DNA of 64,000 nucleotides from Aequorivita sp. HC6-5 (GTDB taxonomy: Bacteria > Bacteroidota > Bacteroidia > Flavobacteriales > Flavobacteriaceae). Under the pieces are notes generated by a model, which ran no database searches, was not told where the DNA came from, and saw only the letters and a list, made by a program, of their open reading frames with translations. Shown here one piece after another: positions 41,000 to 52,795 of this stretch (its first letter is position 1; each line of letters opens with the position of its first letter). The stretch is from contig CAJJCS010000002.1 of assembly GCA_905182755.1 (NCBI GenBank), positions 455,001-519,000 on the forward strand, given 5' to 3'. Position numbers and translations under genes: made by a program.

Positions 41000-42093
41000 T
41001 GGGTAGTGTTTTTATAAATACAAAGACTTGTGTCTTTGATGCTTTTTATAGTGTGTGGTTTTGTATTAAAAATAGGTGCTTTAATCCCGTTTTCTAGGCT
41101 CATTTTTCCGGTGTATACATGGGCCTGATCCCAAATATCTTCATCTACAAATGTTTGCAAGGTTTTTGTGCCTCCTTCAATGATAATGCTTTGCAGGTTG
41201 TGCTTTTGCGCAATAGTGCATATCTGCAAGGCCACGTTTTTTTCAAAATTAATATACTCATATATAATAGGAGTGTTTTGCGTGGTTTCTTGCTTTACCT
41301 GGGTAATGATAATGGTGGGAGCCTTATCATTAAAAATAGCTGCTGTTTTTGGTATTTTTAGATTTTTATCTATAACCAATCGTGTTGGTGAGGCCCCAGC
41401 CCATTGGCGTGTAGTAAGACTCGGGTTGTCTACAAGGGCCGTTGTAGTTCCAATTACAATGCCTTGTTCTTGAGCTCTTAATTGATGTACTTGCTGTCTA
41501 GAGTATATGTTTGATATCCAAACCGGTTTTTTTTTGTCTTTAGTAATTGGAGCGATATAACCTTCTTTGGTTTGTGCCCATTTTAAAAAAACAAAGGGTC
41601 TTTTTTTATTCTGAAATGTAAAAAAACGTTTATTGAGCGCTTTACATTGCTCCTCGAGGACTCCTTGAGTAACCTTGCAGCCCGCGTTTTGAAGTTTTAG
41701 AATGCCTTTTCCTGCAACTTTAGGGTTAGGATCCACACATCCAATAATCACATTTTTGATGCCGCTGGTGATAATTAAATCTGCACAAGGTGGCGTTTTA
41801 CCGCTATGGCTACACGGCTCCAGACTAACATACAGGCTTGCCTTTTCCAGTAGTTGTTGGTGTGATGTGATGGTGGTTGTTTGCAATAATTTTATTGCAT
41901 TTGTGTTTGTTTTTGAATTTGTAATTGCATGAACCTCTGCGTGAGCCTTGCCTGCCTTATAGTGCCATCCTTCTCCAATAATAAGATTGTTGTATACCAA
42001 AACACTGCCCACCAATGGGTTTGGGTAGGTAGTTCCTAGGCCATTTTTGGCCAGTTCAATACAGCGGCTCATGTATTTTTGATGTATCTTCAC
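40996..42093 (-). CDS. ribD: Bifunctional riboflavin biosynthesis deaminase/reductase RibD
   Basis: The N-terminal deaminase has zinc ligands in KAHAEVHAI and EPCSHSGKTPPCADLI. The C-terminal reductase shows GTTTALVDNPSLTTRQW and IIEGGTKTLQTF. Together they carry out steps two and three of riboflavin synthesis. The frame is open to 42108 (TTG), but the GTG at 42093 gives the usual start (MKIHQKYMSRCIELA). First gene of a minus-strand run with the EamA transporter and YigZ-type genes. Confidence 0.93.
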   Translation of the reverse strand: MKIHQKYMSRCIELAKNGLGTTYPNPLVGSVLVYNNLIIGEGWHYKAGKAHAEVHAITNSKTNTNAIKLLQTTTITSHQQLLEKASLYVSLEPCSHSGKTPPCADLIITSGIKNVIIGCVDPNPKVAGKGILKLQNAGCKVTQGVLEEQCKALNKRFFTFQNKKRPFVFLKWAQTKEGYIAPITKDKKKPVWISNIYSRQQVHQLRAQEQGIVIGTTTALVDNPSLTTRQWAGASPTRLVIDKNLKIPKTAAIFNDKAPTIIITQVKQETTQNTPIIYEYINFEKNVALQICTIAQKHNLQSIIIEGGTKTLQTFVDEDIWDQAHVYTGKMSLENGIKAPIFNTKPHTIKSIKDTSLCIYKNTTQ

Positions 42094-42120
42094 GCTGTAA
42101 AAATACAATGATTTTTATAG

Positions 42121-42606
42121 ATGAGTGAACCTATTATTAGAGCTATTAAAAAAGAGGATAATACGCACCTTGCAAAGGTGATTAGAAAAGTCCTTGTAGA
42201 CCTTGGAGTCCCAAAAGTTGGAACTGCCTATGCAGATAAAGCCTTAGATTGTATGTTTGAAACCTATCAAGGTGATCGCAGGGTTTATTTTGTGGTAGAA
42301 GAAAATGGAACTATCATAGGGGGCGCTGGGATAGCTGCCCTAGAAAACTATGATGGGAATATTTGTGAGCTTCAAAAAATGTATTTTTTAGAAACCGCAA
42401 GGGGCAGAGGTCTTGGAAAGATTATGATGCGCCACTGTTTGCAGGCTGCAGTCTCTTTCTCTTTTGAGAGCTGTTATATAGAGACCATGACTTACATGAC
42501 TGCCGCGCAAAATTTATATAAAAAATCTGGCTTCCAGTATTTGGATGGCCCCTTAGGAGATACAGGACATTTTTCCTGTCCTGTCCAAATGCTTAAAAAA
42601 CTCTAA
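42121..42606 (+). CDS. GNAT family N-acetyltransferase
   Basis: 161 residues. The acetyl-CoA-binding motif (V-x-x-x-x-R-G-x-G) appears as FLETARGRGLGKIMM, followed by CYIETMTYMTAAQNLYKKSGF. Acceptor unknown. The prmC gene begins five bases after its stop, so the acceptor might relate to translation, but that is a guess. Confidence 0.83.
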   Translation: MSEPIIRAIKKEDNTHLAKVIRKVLVDLGVPKVGTAYADKALDCMFETYQGDRRVYFVVEENGTIIGGAGIAALENYDGNICELQKMYFLETARGRGLGKIMMRHCLQAAVSFSFESCYIETMTYMTAAQNLYKKSGFQYLDGPLGDTGHFSCPVQMLKKL

Positions 42607-42611
42607 ATTTC

Positions 42612-43462
42612 TTGAAACTATCTCAACTAAAAATAAATTTCACTACGGTACTCCAAGGAGTTTATGATAAGGAAGAAGTGCATTGTTTTTTCTATATACT
42701 TTGTGATTTTTTCCTGCAGTATTCTCGCTTTGAAGTTTCTATGGCCCTTGACACTATGTGTCAGCAAAAAACATAACAGCTTTTGATATGGCACTGCTGC
42801 GATTAAAAAAACAGGAGCCGATACAATACATACTTGGGTGCACAGCGTTTTATGGTCTTACCTTTAAGGTTAATGAGCACACCCTTATCCCAAGGCCAGA
42901 AACCGAAGAATTGGTGGATTGGGTTCTATCAAACCTTCATGATCAGGATCGTGTGTTGGATATTTTAGATATTGGTACAGGTAGTGGTTGTATTGCTATT
43001 TCTTTAGCCAAAAATATTCCAACAGCAAGAGTTTCAGGTTTAGATATTTCAGAAAAAGCGCTAGAGGTAGCTCAAGAAAATGCAGTCAAAAATCAAGTGT
43101 TGGTTTCTTTTTGTAAAAAAGATATATTGGAAACTACAGCCTTGAAAAATAAGTATGACGTAATGGTTTCTAACCCGCCTTACGTGCGCCAATTAGAGAA
43201 AAAAGCAATGAATGCTAATGTGTTAGACTATGAGCCCGGCGTTGCATTGTTTGTACCCAACGAGGACCCGTTGTTATTTTACAGAAAAATTGCCCAGTTA
43301 GCTATGGTGTCTTTACAAACAAGAGGCTGGCTTTATTTTGAGATTAATGAATATCTATCTAAGGAGATGGATGTCTTGTTAAAAGATATTGGCTTTGCTA
43401 ATATTGAAATTAAAAAAGACTTTAGAGAGGTGCCTAGAATGATAAAATGTCAAAAATTATGA
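42612..43462 (+). CDS. prmC: Release factor glutamine methyltransferase PrmC, interrupted by a frameshift
   Basis: PrmC methylates the GGQ glutamine of release factors. The catalytic part shows LDIGTGSGCIAISLA and the NPPY motif in VSNPPYVRQ. The frame starting at GTG 42758 lacks the usual N-terminal helical domain. That domain is found upstream from TTG 42612 (MKLSQLKINFTTVLQGVYDK) in another frame that stops just after 42770. Adding one base to the A6 run at 42766-42771 joins them (CQQKNITAFDMAL) and gives about 283 residues. Confidence 0.85.
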
Positions 43463-44022
43463 AAAGTATTTGTGTGTTTTGTGGAAGTAGTGATGGTAAT
43501 GACCCTTTAATTACAAAAGCAGCTATTGCGCTGGCCGATGCGCTTTTAGAGCGAAATAACCATTTAGTGTATGGAGGTGCTAAAATTGGTATTATGGGCG
43601 CCATTGCTCAAAGAGTTATCGATGGTGGAGGCCGTGTAATTGGTATTATTCCAGCATTTTTAAAAAAGAAAGAAGTAGTCCATACTCAGCTATTTGAATT
43701 AATTACCACCAAAAACATGAATGACCGAAAGCTTAAAATGCTAGAGGTAAGTGATGGTTTTATAACCCTGCCTGGTGGTTTTGGTACCCTAGAAGAGCTT
43801 TTTGAAATTGCAACAGCACTGCAGTTAGGGCAACATAAAAAACCAATTGGCCTTTTGAATATAAATGGTTTTTATGATGAGCTACTAGCCTCTTTGCAAA
43901 AAATGGTAGTTCTTGGGTTTGTAAAACAGCACAATCTAGATCTAGTACTTGTTGATACAACGGTAGAAGGGTTGCTTTGTAAAATGGACGATTTTAAGGC
44001 CCCTGACAAAGCTGTTTGGTAA
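43459..44022 (+). CDS. LOG family protein (cytokinin riboside 5'-monophosphate phosphoribohydrolase-type)
   Basis: About 187 residues; CVFCGSSDGN at the N-terminus and the phosphate-binding PGGFGTLEEL are the LOG/TIGR00730 signatures. In bacteria these release a base from nucleoside monophosphates, sometimes in nucleotide clean-up. I prefer ATG 43459, which overlaps the prmC stop as ATGA; an ATG at 43447 is possible. Followed by a strong terminator. Confidence 0.88.
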   Translation: MKSICVFCGSSDGNDPLITKAAIALADALLERNNHLVYGGAKIGIMGAIAQRVIDGGGRVIGIIPAFLKKKEVVHTQLFELITTKNMNDRKLKMLEVSDGFITLPGGFGTLEELFEIATALQLGQHKKPIGLLNINGFYDELLASLQKMVVLGFVKQHNLDLVLVDTTVEGLLCKMDDFKAPDKAVW

Positions 44023-44063
44023 TGCTTATAGTAACCATAAAAAATAAGCGTTATATTAAAATC

Positions 44064-44092
44064 AAAAGCTCCTTAAAAAGGAGCTTTTTTTT
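44064..44092 (+). terminator. Rho-independent terminator after LOG-family gene
   Basis: AAAAGCTCC, seven-base loop, GGAGCTTTTTTTT: nine-pair stem and a run of eight T. Confidence 0.85.
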
Positions 44093-44098
44093 GTGTAA

Positions 44099-46171
<2,073 letters not shown>

Positions 46172-46226
46172 TAGTGCATACCAATGCAGAAGAAATCTGT
46201 ATTTTTGAATACTATTTTTAGGAGAT

Positions 46227-46748
46227 ATGTTTAAAGCAATAAAGCAACGATATTATCAAAAAGCAATAACTGCAGCACTAGCACAAAGAGATATTTCTAG
46301 GTTAAATACAAAGATGGATACCTTGGCTTTTTTGTATGACGGAGATCTTGTAAATGAGCTTTCTCCCTATTATAATATAGCAAGCTCACTTAAGGTATCA
46401 GAAACAAAGACACAGTTTTTTTCTTTTGTAACGTTTAAAAAAAACACACCGTCTTTATTGCGAAATCAGTTTTCTCAAAAAGATATTTCATTTAAAGGAG
46501 CCCTTACCGGAGTGTCCGTGAAAGAATTTGTTAGTTTGGATACAGATGTGTTAATTTATATGTCAAACAAAAAGCACTTACTTTTAGAGAGCGTTGTTGT
46601 AAAAAGTAACGCTAAGTTTAAAGTGGGTTTTAAAGGGGTAGATCCTCGTTATTTTGATCTAATTTTAGCGGTAGACCCAGCAAATACCCAGGCAATAAGT
46701 ACAGAGCTTACAAAATATTTTAAAATTCTAGGAAAAATACAAGCATGA
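46227..46748 (+). CDS. DUF6913 family protein
   Basis: 173 residues, no signal peptide or membrane helix. Segments such as [18 protein letters not shown] and [16 protein letters not shown] fit a conserved Bacteroidota family without known function (assigned from memory as DUF6913). It overlaps dapA by four bases (ATGA), so it belongs to the dapA-bamD operon. Confidence 0.7.
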   Translation: MFKAIKQRYYQKAITAALAQRDISRLNTKMDTLAFLYDGDLVNELSPYYNIASSLKVSETKTQFFSFVTFKKNTPSLLRNQFSQKDISFKGALTGVSVKEFVSLDTDVLIYMSNKKHLLLESVVVKSNAKFKVGFKGVDPRYFDLILAVDPANTQAISTELTKYFKILGKIQA

Positions 46749-47620
46749 AAGAACTCATAGGTACAGGTGTAGCGTTAATTACCCCATTCACAAAGCAAGG
46801 TGCAGTAGATACTGCTAGTTTAGCACGTATTGTTAATTTTCAGATAGAAAATGGAATTGATTACCTGGTAGTTTTGGGTACAACTGCAGAGAGCGCTGTG
46901 CTCTCTGGAGATGAAAAGCAGTTGGTTATAGATACTATAGTTGGCGCAAATGCAGGGAGATTGCCCTTGGTCTTAGGTATTGGAGGTAACAACACCCAGG
47001 GAGTTATGGATGAGTTTATAGCTACAGATTTGGTAGCTTTTACAGCAATATTATCTGTATCGCCAATGTATAACAAGCCCACTCAAGAAGGAATCTACAG
47101 GCACTTTGCAGCCATAGCGGCTGTAAGTTCTAAGCCTATTATTTTATACAATGTCCCTGGCAGAACAGCCAGTAATATGGAGCCTCAAACAGTGGCTAAA
47201 TTAGCCCGAGATTTTAAGAATATTATTGCCATAAAGGAAGCAAAAGGGGATATCGTGCAGGCCATGGAGTTAATCAATCAAACCCCAGAAGATTTTTTAG
47301 TAATTAGCGGTGATGATATGATAGCACTGCCTATGACCTTGGCAGGTGGGGTGGGAGTAATATCTGTTATAGCAGAGGGGTTTCCTAAAGCTTTTTCTGA
47401 CATGATACACTTTGCATTGCAACGTGAAGTAGATAAGGCCTACGCAATTCATTATAAAATTGCTCCAGCAATAGATTATATTTTTGAACAAGGGAACCCC
47501 GCAGGGATAAAAGCAGTGTTTGCTGCTCTTAATTTATGTGAGCCTACTCTAAGACTTCCACTAGTGGAAGTTAGTGATGATTTAAATGCCAAAATTAAGG
47601 CCTTTGTGCACGGTTTTTAA
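46745..47620 (+). CDS. dapA: 4-hydroxy-tetrahydrodipicolinate synthase
   Basis: 291 residues, TIM-barrel aldolase. The Schiff-base Lys164 (IAIKEAKGD), Tyr135 (ILYNVPGRT) and the pyruvate-binding GTTAES at 45-50 are present. It condenses pyruvate with aspartate semialdehyde for lysine and peptidoglycan precursors. Translationally coupled to the DUF6913 gene; bamD follows after its own promoter. Confidence 0.95.
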   Translation: MKELIGTGVALITPFTKQGAVDTASLARIVNFQIENGIDYLVVLGTTAESAVLSGDEKQLVIDTIVGANAGRLPLVLGIGGNNTQGVMDEFIATDLVAFTAILSVSPMYNKPTQEGIYRHFAAIAAVSSKPIILYNVPGRTASNMEPQTVAKLARDFKNIIAIKEAKGDIVQAMELINQTPEDFLVISGDDMIALPMTLAGGVGVISVIAEGFPKAFSDMIHFALQREVDKAYAIHYKIAPAIDYIFEQGNPAGIKAVFAALNLCEPTLRLPLVEVSDDLNAKIKAFVHGF

Positions 47621-47706
47621 TACCATTTGTTTTTAGTTGGCTTTTTATATCTTATTTTATTAGTAAAACGAATGCTAGCACAATATATATCAACGATAAT
47701 AAGTTT

Positions 47707-47735
47707 TTGTAATCACGTATAATTCACTACTTTTG
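47707..47735 (+). promoter_or_regulatory. Promoter TTG-N18-TACTTTTG of the bamD operon
   Basis: TTG at 47707-47709 and TACTTTTG at 47728-47735 with an 18-base spacer match the Bacteroidota promoter. Transcription should begin near 47742, which favours the ATG at 47755 over the one at 47740 as the bamD start. Confidence 0.55.
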
Positions 47736-47754
47736 CCCGATGTTTTTTAAAACT

Positions 47755-48597
47755 ATGAAATACTTTATTTTCTTTTTAATTTCTTGTGCTGTTTTGTGCA
47801 GTTCTTGCACGCCTTACCAGGTTGTGCTAAAGGAATCAGATAGTGTTGCCAAATATAAGATGGCAGATTCATTGTACCAAGTTGCTATGGCTACAGGTAA
47901 AAAAGCAAAATTTAGAAGTTCTTTAAAATTAATGGAACAAATTGTACCTCTTTACAGAGGGAAGCCTCAGGCTGAAAAGCTTTCTTATATTTATGCAAAC
48001 ACATTCTATAATTTAGAAGATTATTTTGTTGCAGGTTATCAGTTCGAGCGTTTTGAATCAACATATCCAAAAAGCGATAGTGTTGAGGTAGCTGCTTATA
48101 AATCTGCAAAAAGCTATTATGAGTTATCACCAAGATCTTCTCTTGACCAAAAAGACACAGAAAAAGGCTTGGAAAAATTACAAGCATTTGTAAATAAATA
48201 TCCAAACTCATCCTACAGAATAGAAGCTAACAACTTGGTGTCAGAACTTCGTGAAAAGTTAGAGAAAAAAGACATTGACACGGCACATCAGTATTTTAGT
48301 ATTGGAGAGCAAATAGGTAGTTTTAAACCTGCTATAGATGCCTATGAAAATTTTATTTCAGACCATCCTGGATCTGTATTTAGAGAGGTTGCTTTTTACG
48401 GTAGAGTAGAAGCATCCTACAATAGAGCCATTAGCAGTGTTCCTGCAGTCCAAAAAGAAAGACTTTTGGTTTCAAAAGATTTTTACGCTAAATACTTAAA
48501 ATATTATAAAGCAGGCGATAAAAAAGAAGACGCAGATGCACTTATTGCAGCTATAGATAAAGAATTAGAAAAGTACCAACAACCCACAGAAAACTAA
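47755..48597 (+). CDS. bamD: Outer membrane assembly lipoprotein BamD
   Basis: 280 residues. A lipoprotein signal (MKYFIFFLISCAVLCSSC) puts a lipid on the Cys of CTPYQ. The rest consists of TPR-like repeats (YQVAMATGKKAKFRSSLKLM, GYQFERFESTYPKSDSVEVA, FENFISDHPGS-type segments) as in BamD, the BamA partner that inserts outer membrane proteins. The frame allows a start at 47740 but the promoter position speaks for 47755. First gene of a run with rpoZ, coaBC, porD and recN. Confidence 0.92.
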   Translation: MKYFIFFLISCAVLCSSCTPYQVVLKESDSVAKYKMADSLYQVAMATGKKAKFRSSLKLMEQIVPLYRGKPQAEKLSYIYANTFYNLEDYFVAGYQFERFESTYPKSDSVEVAAYKSAKSYYELSPRSSLDQKDTEKGLEKLQAFVNKYPNSSYRIEANNLVSELREKLEKKDIDTAHQYFSIGEQIGSFKPAIDAYENFISDHPGSVFREVAFYGRVEASYNRAISSVPAVQKERLLVSKDFYAKYLKYYKAGDKKEDADALIAAIDKELEKYQQPTEN

Positions 48598-48601
48598 GAT
48601 T

Positions 48602-48937
48602 ATGGCAGATATTAAAAACAGCGAGGCACCTTTAAGCACAACTACTATTGATAAGAACAAAGTAGATGCGCCAACAAACAACATTTATGAGGCAATCTCT
48701 ATTATTTCAAAAAGAGCAAATCAAATTAATGGAGACATTAAAAAAGAATTGTTAGAGAAATTAGACGAATTTGCAACATACAACGATAGTCTTGAAGAGA
48801 TTTTTGAAAACAAAGAACAAATTGAAGTTTCAAAATTCTACGAAAAATTACCTAAGCCACATTCATTGGCTGTACAAGAATGGCTAGAAGATAAAATCTA
48901 CTTCCGTAATACTGCAGATGAGGATTTAGAACAGTAA
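48602..48937 (+). CDS. rpoZ: RNA polymerase omega subunit-like protein
   Basis: 111 residues. The segment NNIYEAISIISKRANQI matches the N-terminal core of the Bacteroidota omega subunit family, followed by an acidic helical part. Omega helps fold the beta-prime subunit. The location between bamD and coaBC is common in Bacteroidota and similar to the coaBC neighbourhood of rpoZ elsewhere. Four bases separate it from bamD. Confidence 0.82.
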   Translation: MADIKNSEAPLSTTTIDKNKVDAPTNNIYEAISIISKRANQINGDIKKELLEKLDEFATYNDSLEEIFENKEQIEVSKFYEKLPKPHSLAVQEWLEDKIYFRNTADEDLEQ

Positions 48938-48944
48938 AACACCT

Positions 48945-50159
48945 ATGAGGGTACTGAGCGGAAAAAAGATTTTACTTGGCGTCACTGCTGGTATTGCTGC
49001 TTATAAAGCCGCATTTTTGGTGCGTTTACTTGTAAAACAAGGCGCAGAGGTAAAAGTTGTGATGACTCCAAAGGCCAAAGAATTTGTAACCCCCTTAACA
49101 CTTTCTACGCTTTCCAAAAACGAAGTACACTCTAGCTTCACTAATGAAGATAATGATAATGCCCAATGGAATAACCATGTTGAGTTAGCCCTTTGGGCAG
49201 ATTTATTTATTATAGCTCCAGCCACTGCCAATACACTTTCAAAAATGGCCCATGGTACCAGCGATAATCTATTATTGGCCACCTATCTTTCTGCAAAATG
49301 TCCTGTTTATTTTGCTCCAGCCATGGATTTGGATATGTACAAACATCCAAGCACCCAACAAACTTTTGATACCCTTACAAGCTTTGGCAATACGATTATA
49401 CCCGCAGCATCTGGTGAACTAGCTAGTGGTTTGGTAGGTCAAGGTAGAATGGCAGAGCCAGAAACAATTATATCTTTTATTTGTTCTGAAATTTTAAAAA
49501 CCCTACCCCTGCAAGGAAAAAAAGTATTAGTTACTGCAGGACCTACCCACGAGCTAATTGACCCGGTACGATTTATCGGAAATCATTCTTCAGGTAAAAT
49601 GGGTATTGCTATTGCAGAGCACGCAAGTAGTTTAGGAGCACATGTAACTCTTGTGCTAGGGCCTTCTAGTGTTCCAGTTTCGGATACAAACATAGATGTT
49701 ATAGATGTTACAACAGCCCAACAAATGTATGATGCCGTACATCAATATTACGAAACAACCAATATTGCAATATGCAGCGCAGCTGTTGCAGATTTTAAGC
49801 CAGTAAGTGTTTTAGATCAAAAAATTAAAAAGAAATCTGGGGAAGGATTGTCTTTTGACCTTGAGCCAACAAAAGATATACTGGCTAGTTTGGGTTTACA
49901 AAAGAAGAATCAATTTTTGGTGGGTTTTGCCTTAGAAACTCAAAACGAAATAGAAAATTCAAAAAAGAAACTTGAAAAAAAGAATTTAGACTTAATTGTG
50001 TTAAATTCGCTAAGAGACAAAGGTGCAGGATTCAAGGGAGATACTAATAAAGTTACCTTTATTGATAAAGACAATAAAGTGACTCCTTTTGATGTTAAAT
50101 CTAAGAGAGATGTTGCACAAGATATTTTAGAACATATTATTACAAAAATAAATGCGTAA
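48945..50159 (+). CDS. coaBC: Phosphopantothenoylcysteine decarboxylase / phosphopantothenate-cysteine ligase
   Basis: 404 residues, bifunctional. The N-terminal flavoprotein decarboxylase (GVTAGIAAYKAAFLVR, APAMDLDMY) is followed by the ligase (VLVTAGPTHELIDPVRFI, NHSSGKMG, AAVADFKP). It provides 4'-phosphopantetheine for CoA; coaE in the same block at 55649 ends the pathway. It overlaps porD by eight bases. Confidence 0.96.
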   Translation: MRVLSGKKILLGVTAGIAAYKAAFLVRLLVKQGAEVKVVMTPKAKEFVTPLTLSTLSKNEVHSSFTNEDNDNAQWNNHVELALWADLFIIAPATANTLSKMAHGTSDNLLLATYLSAKCPVYFAPAMDLDMYKHPSTQQTFDTLTSFGNTIIPAASGELASGLVGQGRMAEPETIISFICSEILKTLPLQGKKVLVTAGPTHELIDPVRFIGNHSSGKMGIAIAEHASSLGAHVTLVLGPSSVPVSDTNIDVIDVTTAQQMYDAVHQYYETTNIAICSAAVADFKPVSVLDQKIKKKSGEGLSFDLEPTKDILASLGLQKKNQFLVGFALETQNEIENSKKKLEKKNLDLIVLNSLRDKGAGFKGDTNKVTFIDKDNKVTPFDVKSKRDVAQDILEHIITKINA

Positions 50160-51039
50160 TTTTTTACTTTTTATAACTGTAGTTGTTTTTACAACTACTA
50201 GCATTGGTCAAGAGCTAAGTGCAAATGTGTATATTGACGCAGAGCAAACAGGCCAACAAAACAATCAGATTTTTAAAACACTCGAGCAGCAACTCTCCGA
50301 GTTTTTAAACAACCGTAACTGGACAGATGAGTCTTATCTCAATCAAGAAAGAATAGATTGTAATTTCACTCTTATTATTTCTAATTTTGATGGTACTTCA
50401 TTTAGCGGCTCTTTGCAGGTGCAATCTTCAAGACCAGTATTCAACTCATCTTACAACGCTCCAATATATAACTACAATGACAGGCAAGTGTCTTTTCAAT
50501 ACAAAGAGTTTGAACCTTTGGTGTTTAACATAAACCAATTAGAGTCTAATTTAGTTGCGCTGGTTTCTTACCACGCCTATACCATTATTGGTTTGGATGC
50601 AGCCTCTTTTGAAGAAAATGGCGGTGATACTTATTTTGAAATAGCAAAACAAATAGTAAATACAGCTTCATCGAGTAACTATGTTGGTTGGAAATCTACA
50701 GACGGGACACAGTCTAGGTATAGATATAATGATGCGATGGTTTCTAATGTATACAGAGAGTTTCAAACCGCAATGTATGATTACCATCGAGGGGGTCTAG
50801 ATATCATGGAATCTAATCAAAAACAAGCCAAAGAGAATATTATAGAGGCAATAAAAGGACTAAAAAGTATTAATGACCGCAGACCTAACTCTTTTGTTTT
50901 GCGCACCTTTTTTGATGCTAAGGTAGATGAGATTAAATCCATATTTAGCAGCGGGCCACAAGTAAATACAGTGACTTTAAAAGAGTCTCTTAACAGGATG
51001 GCACCTACCAGAAGAACTGCTTGGGGAGAGATCAACTAA
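50152..51039 (+). CDS. porD: PorD-like type IX secretion protein (DUF4835)
   Basis: 295 residues, with a signal peptide (MRNFLLFITVVVFTTTSIGQ). LSANVYIDAEQTGQ, NRNWTDESYLNQERIDCNF and YHRGGLDIMESN mark the DUF4835 family, which includes PorD of Porphyromonas gingivalis, a protein needed for type IX secretion. This agrees with the sorting domain on the sugar dehydrogenase at 35489. Translationally coupled to coaBC. Confidence 0.85.
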   Translation: MRNFLLFITVVVFTTTSIGQELSANVYIDAEQTGQQNNQIFKTLEQQLSEFLNNRNWTDESYLNQERIDCNFTLIISNFDGTSFSGSLQVQSSRPVFNSSYNAPIYNYNDRQVSFQYKEFEPLVFNINQLESNLVALVSYHAYTIIGLDAASFEENGGDTYFEIAKQIVNTASSSNYVGWKSTDGTQSRYRYNDAMVSNVYREFQTAMYDYHRGGLDIMESNQKQAKENIIEAIKGLKSINDRRPNSFVLRTFFDAKVDEIKSIFSSGPQVNTVTLKESLNRMAPTRRTAWGEIN

Positions 51040-51079
51040 ATGCTATTTTAGTTTTCAATAATACAAGAAATTTGCAGGT

Positions 51080-52732
51080 ATGATATTAAGTCTTTCGATA
51101 AAAAATTATGCTTTAATTGAGGACATACAAGTACCCCTTACCAAAGGTTTAACAATTATTACTGGAGAAACAGGTGCTGGTAAATCAATACTACTTGGCG
51201 CATTAGGGCTATTGCTTGGCAAAAGAGCTGACCTGGGTAGTGTTAAAGACGCGACCCAAAAATGTATTATAGAAGGAGAGTTTTCCTTAAAAGGATACGG
51301 GCTACAAACTCTTTTTAAAGACCATGATCTTGACTATGATGTTCATACCATAATACGAAGAGAGATCTTGCCTAGCGGTAAATCTAGAGCCTTTGTTAAT
51401 GACACTCCAGTAGGGCTATCTCAATTACAAGCCTTGGGAGGCTATCTCGTGGATATTCATAGCCAGCAAGAAACCAATAGTTTTGCCACAGAAAATTTCC
51501 AGCTAGAAGTTTTAGATGCTCTGGCAGGTAATGCTCCAATACTTCAAGGCTACCAAAATGCCCTTTTGGAGTTTACGAGTATTTCAAAACAGTTAGAAAA
51601 ACAACTTTCACAAAAAGAAGCTGCCCTAAAAGAGCTTGATTACCATACTTTTCTGCAACAGGAACTCATGGAAGTCTCATTACATACCATAGACCAACAA
51701 GCATTAGAGACTAACTACAACACCCTAAATAATGCAGAAGAAATACAAGGGTCTTTTGCTGAAATAGAACAACTTTTTTCTCAAGAAAACACAGGTATTA
51801 TTGATAGTGTAAAACAAGCTAGAAGCCTTTTAAATAACATCTCAAAATATGCGCCTTCTTACCAAGAGCTTTATGATAGATTACATAGTGTAACCCTAGA
51901 GCTTGAAGATGTTATTTCAAGTATTGAAAACACATCTGAAGATTTGCAGGTAGATCCTACAGAATTGTTTAGGATCAATGAGGTGTTGCAAACACTCTAT
52001 AGATTGCAACATAAGCACAGTGTGTCAAGTGTTAAGGAGCTGTCGGATATAGAATCAAATCTAAGCTCAAAAATCCATACCTCGCTGCATCTAGACACCA
52101 CCATAGAAACGCTAGAAAAAGAAAAACAAAAGCTAACACAGGCGCTTTTAAAGCTTGCTAAAGACCTTCATGACAATAGGGTGGAGGCATTACCGATGTT
52201 ACAACAAAAATTAGAAGCGTACTTATCATTACTGGGCCTTCCAAACGCCAAGTTTAAGGTAGAATTTACTACCTCACCTACATTTAAAAAATCTGGGACA
52301 GATAGCCTTGCTGTTTATTTTACAGCAAATAAAGGAGGGAATTTTGGACTACTAAAAAAGGTAGCCTCTGGCGGTGAAATGAGTAGAATTATGTTGTCTG
52401 TAAAGGCCTTACTATCTCAATATAAAAAATTACCAACCATCGTTTTTGATGAAATCGACACCGGTGTCTCTGGCGAAATTGCACTAAAAATGGCATACAT
52501 TATGGGTGAAATGAGTACGCATATGCAAATTCTCAGTATCACACACCTGCCACAAATAGCTGCCAAGGGTGAACAACATATTAAAGTCTATAAAGAAGAT
52601 CGTCAAAACACAACAGTAACTCATTTAAAGCAACTCTCACAAGAAGAACGTATTGTAGAAATTGCTCAGATGATAGGTGGTAAAAACATTACTGACACTA
52701 CCTTAGCCAATGCAAAAGAATTACTCAATTAA
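51080..52732 (+). CDS. recN: DNA repair protein RecN
   Basis: 550 residues, SMC-like: Walker A (TGETGAGKSILLGALGLLLG) at the N-terminus, a long coiled-coil middle (about 160-360), the ABC signature ASGGEMSRIMLSV and Walker B IVFDEIDTGVSGE at the C-terminus. It acts at double-strand breaks. Last member of the bamD run. Confidence 0.96.
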   Translation: MILSLSIKNYALIEDIQVPLTKGLTIITGETGAGKSILLGALGLLLGKRADLGSVKDATQKCIIEGEFSLKGYGLQTLFKDHDLDYDVHTIIRREILPSGKSRAFVNDTPVGLSQLQALGGYLVDIHSQQETNSFATENFQLEVLDALAGNAPILQGYQNALLEFTSISKQLEKQLSQKEAALKELDYHTFLQQELMEVSLHTIDQQALETNYNTLNNAEEIQGSFAEIEQLFSQENTGIIDSVKQARSLLNNISKYAPSYQELYDRLHSVTLELEDVISSIENTSEDLQVDPTELFRINEVLQTLYRLQHKHSVSSVKELSDIESNLSSKIHTSLHLDTTIETLEKEKQKLTQALLKLAKDLHDNRVEALPMLQQKLEAYLSLLGLPNAKFKVEFTTSPTFKKSGTDSLAVYFTANKGGNFGLLKKVASGGEMSRIMLSVKALLSQYKKLPTIVFDEIDTGVSGEIALKMAYIMGEMSTHMQILSITHLPQIAAKGEQHIKVYKEDRQNTTVTHLKQLSQEERIVEIAQMIGGKNITDTTLANAKELLN

Positions 52733-52795
52733 AAAAGGATACTGTATATTTACAGCTTAAAATAGCAAACAAAACAACCACTAAAAGTATTAAAG

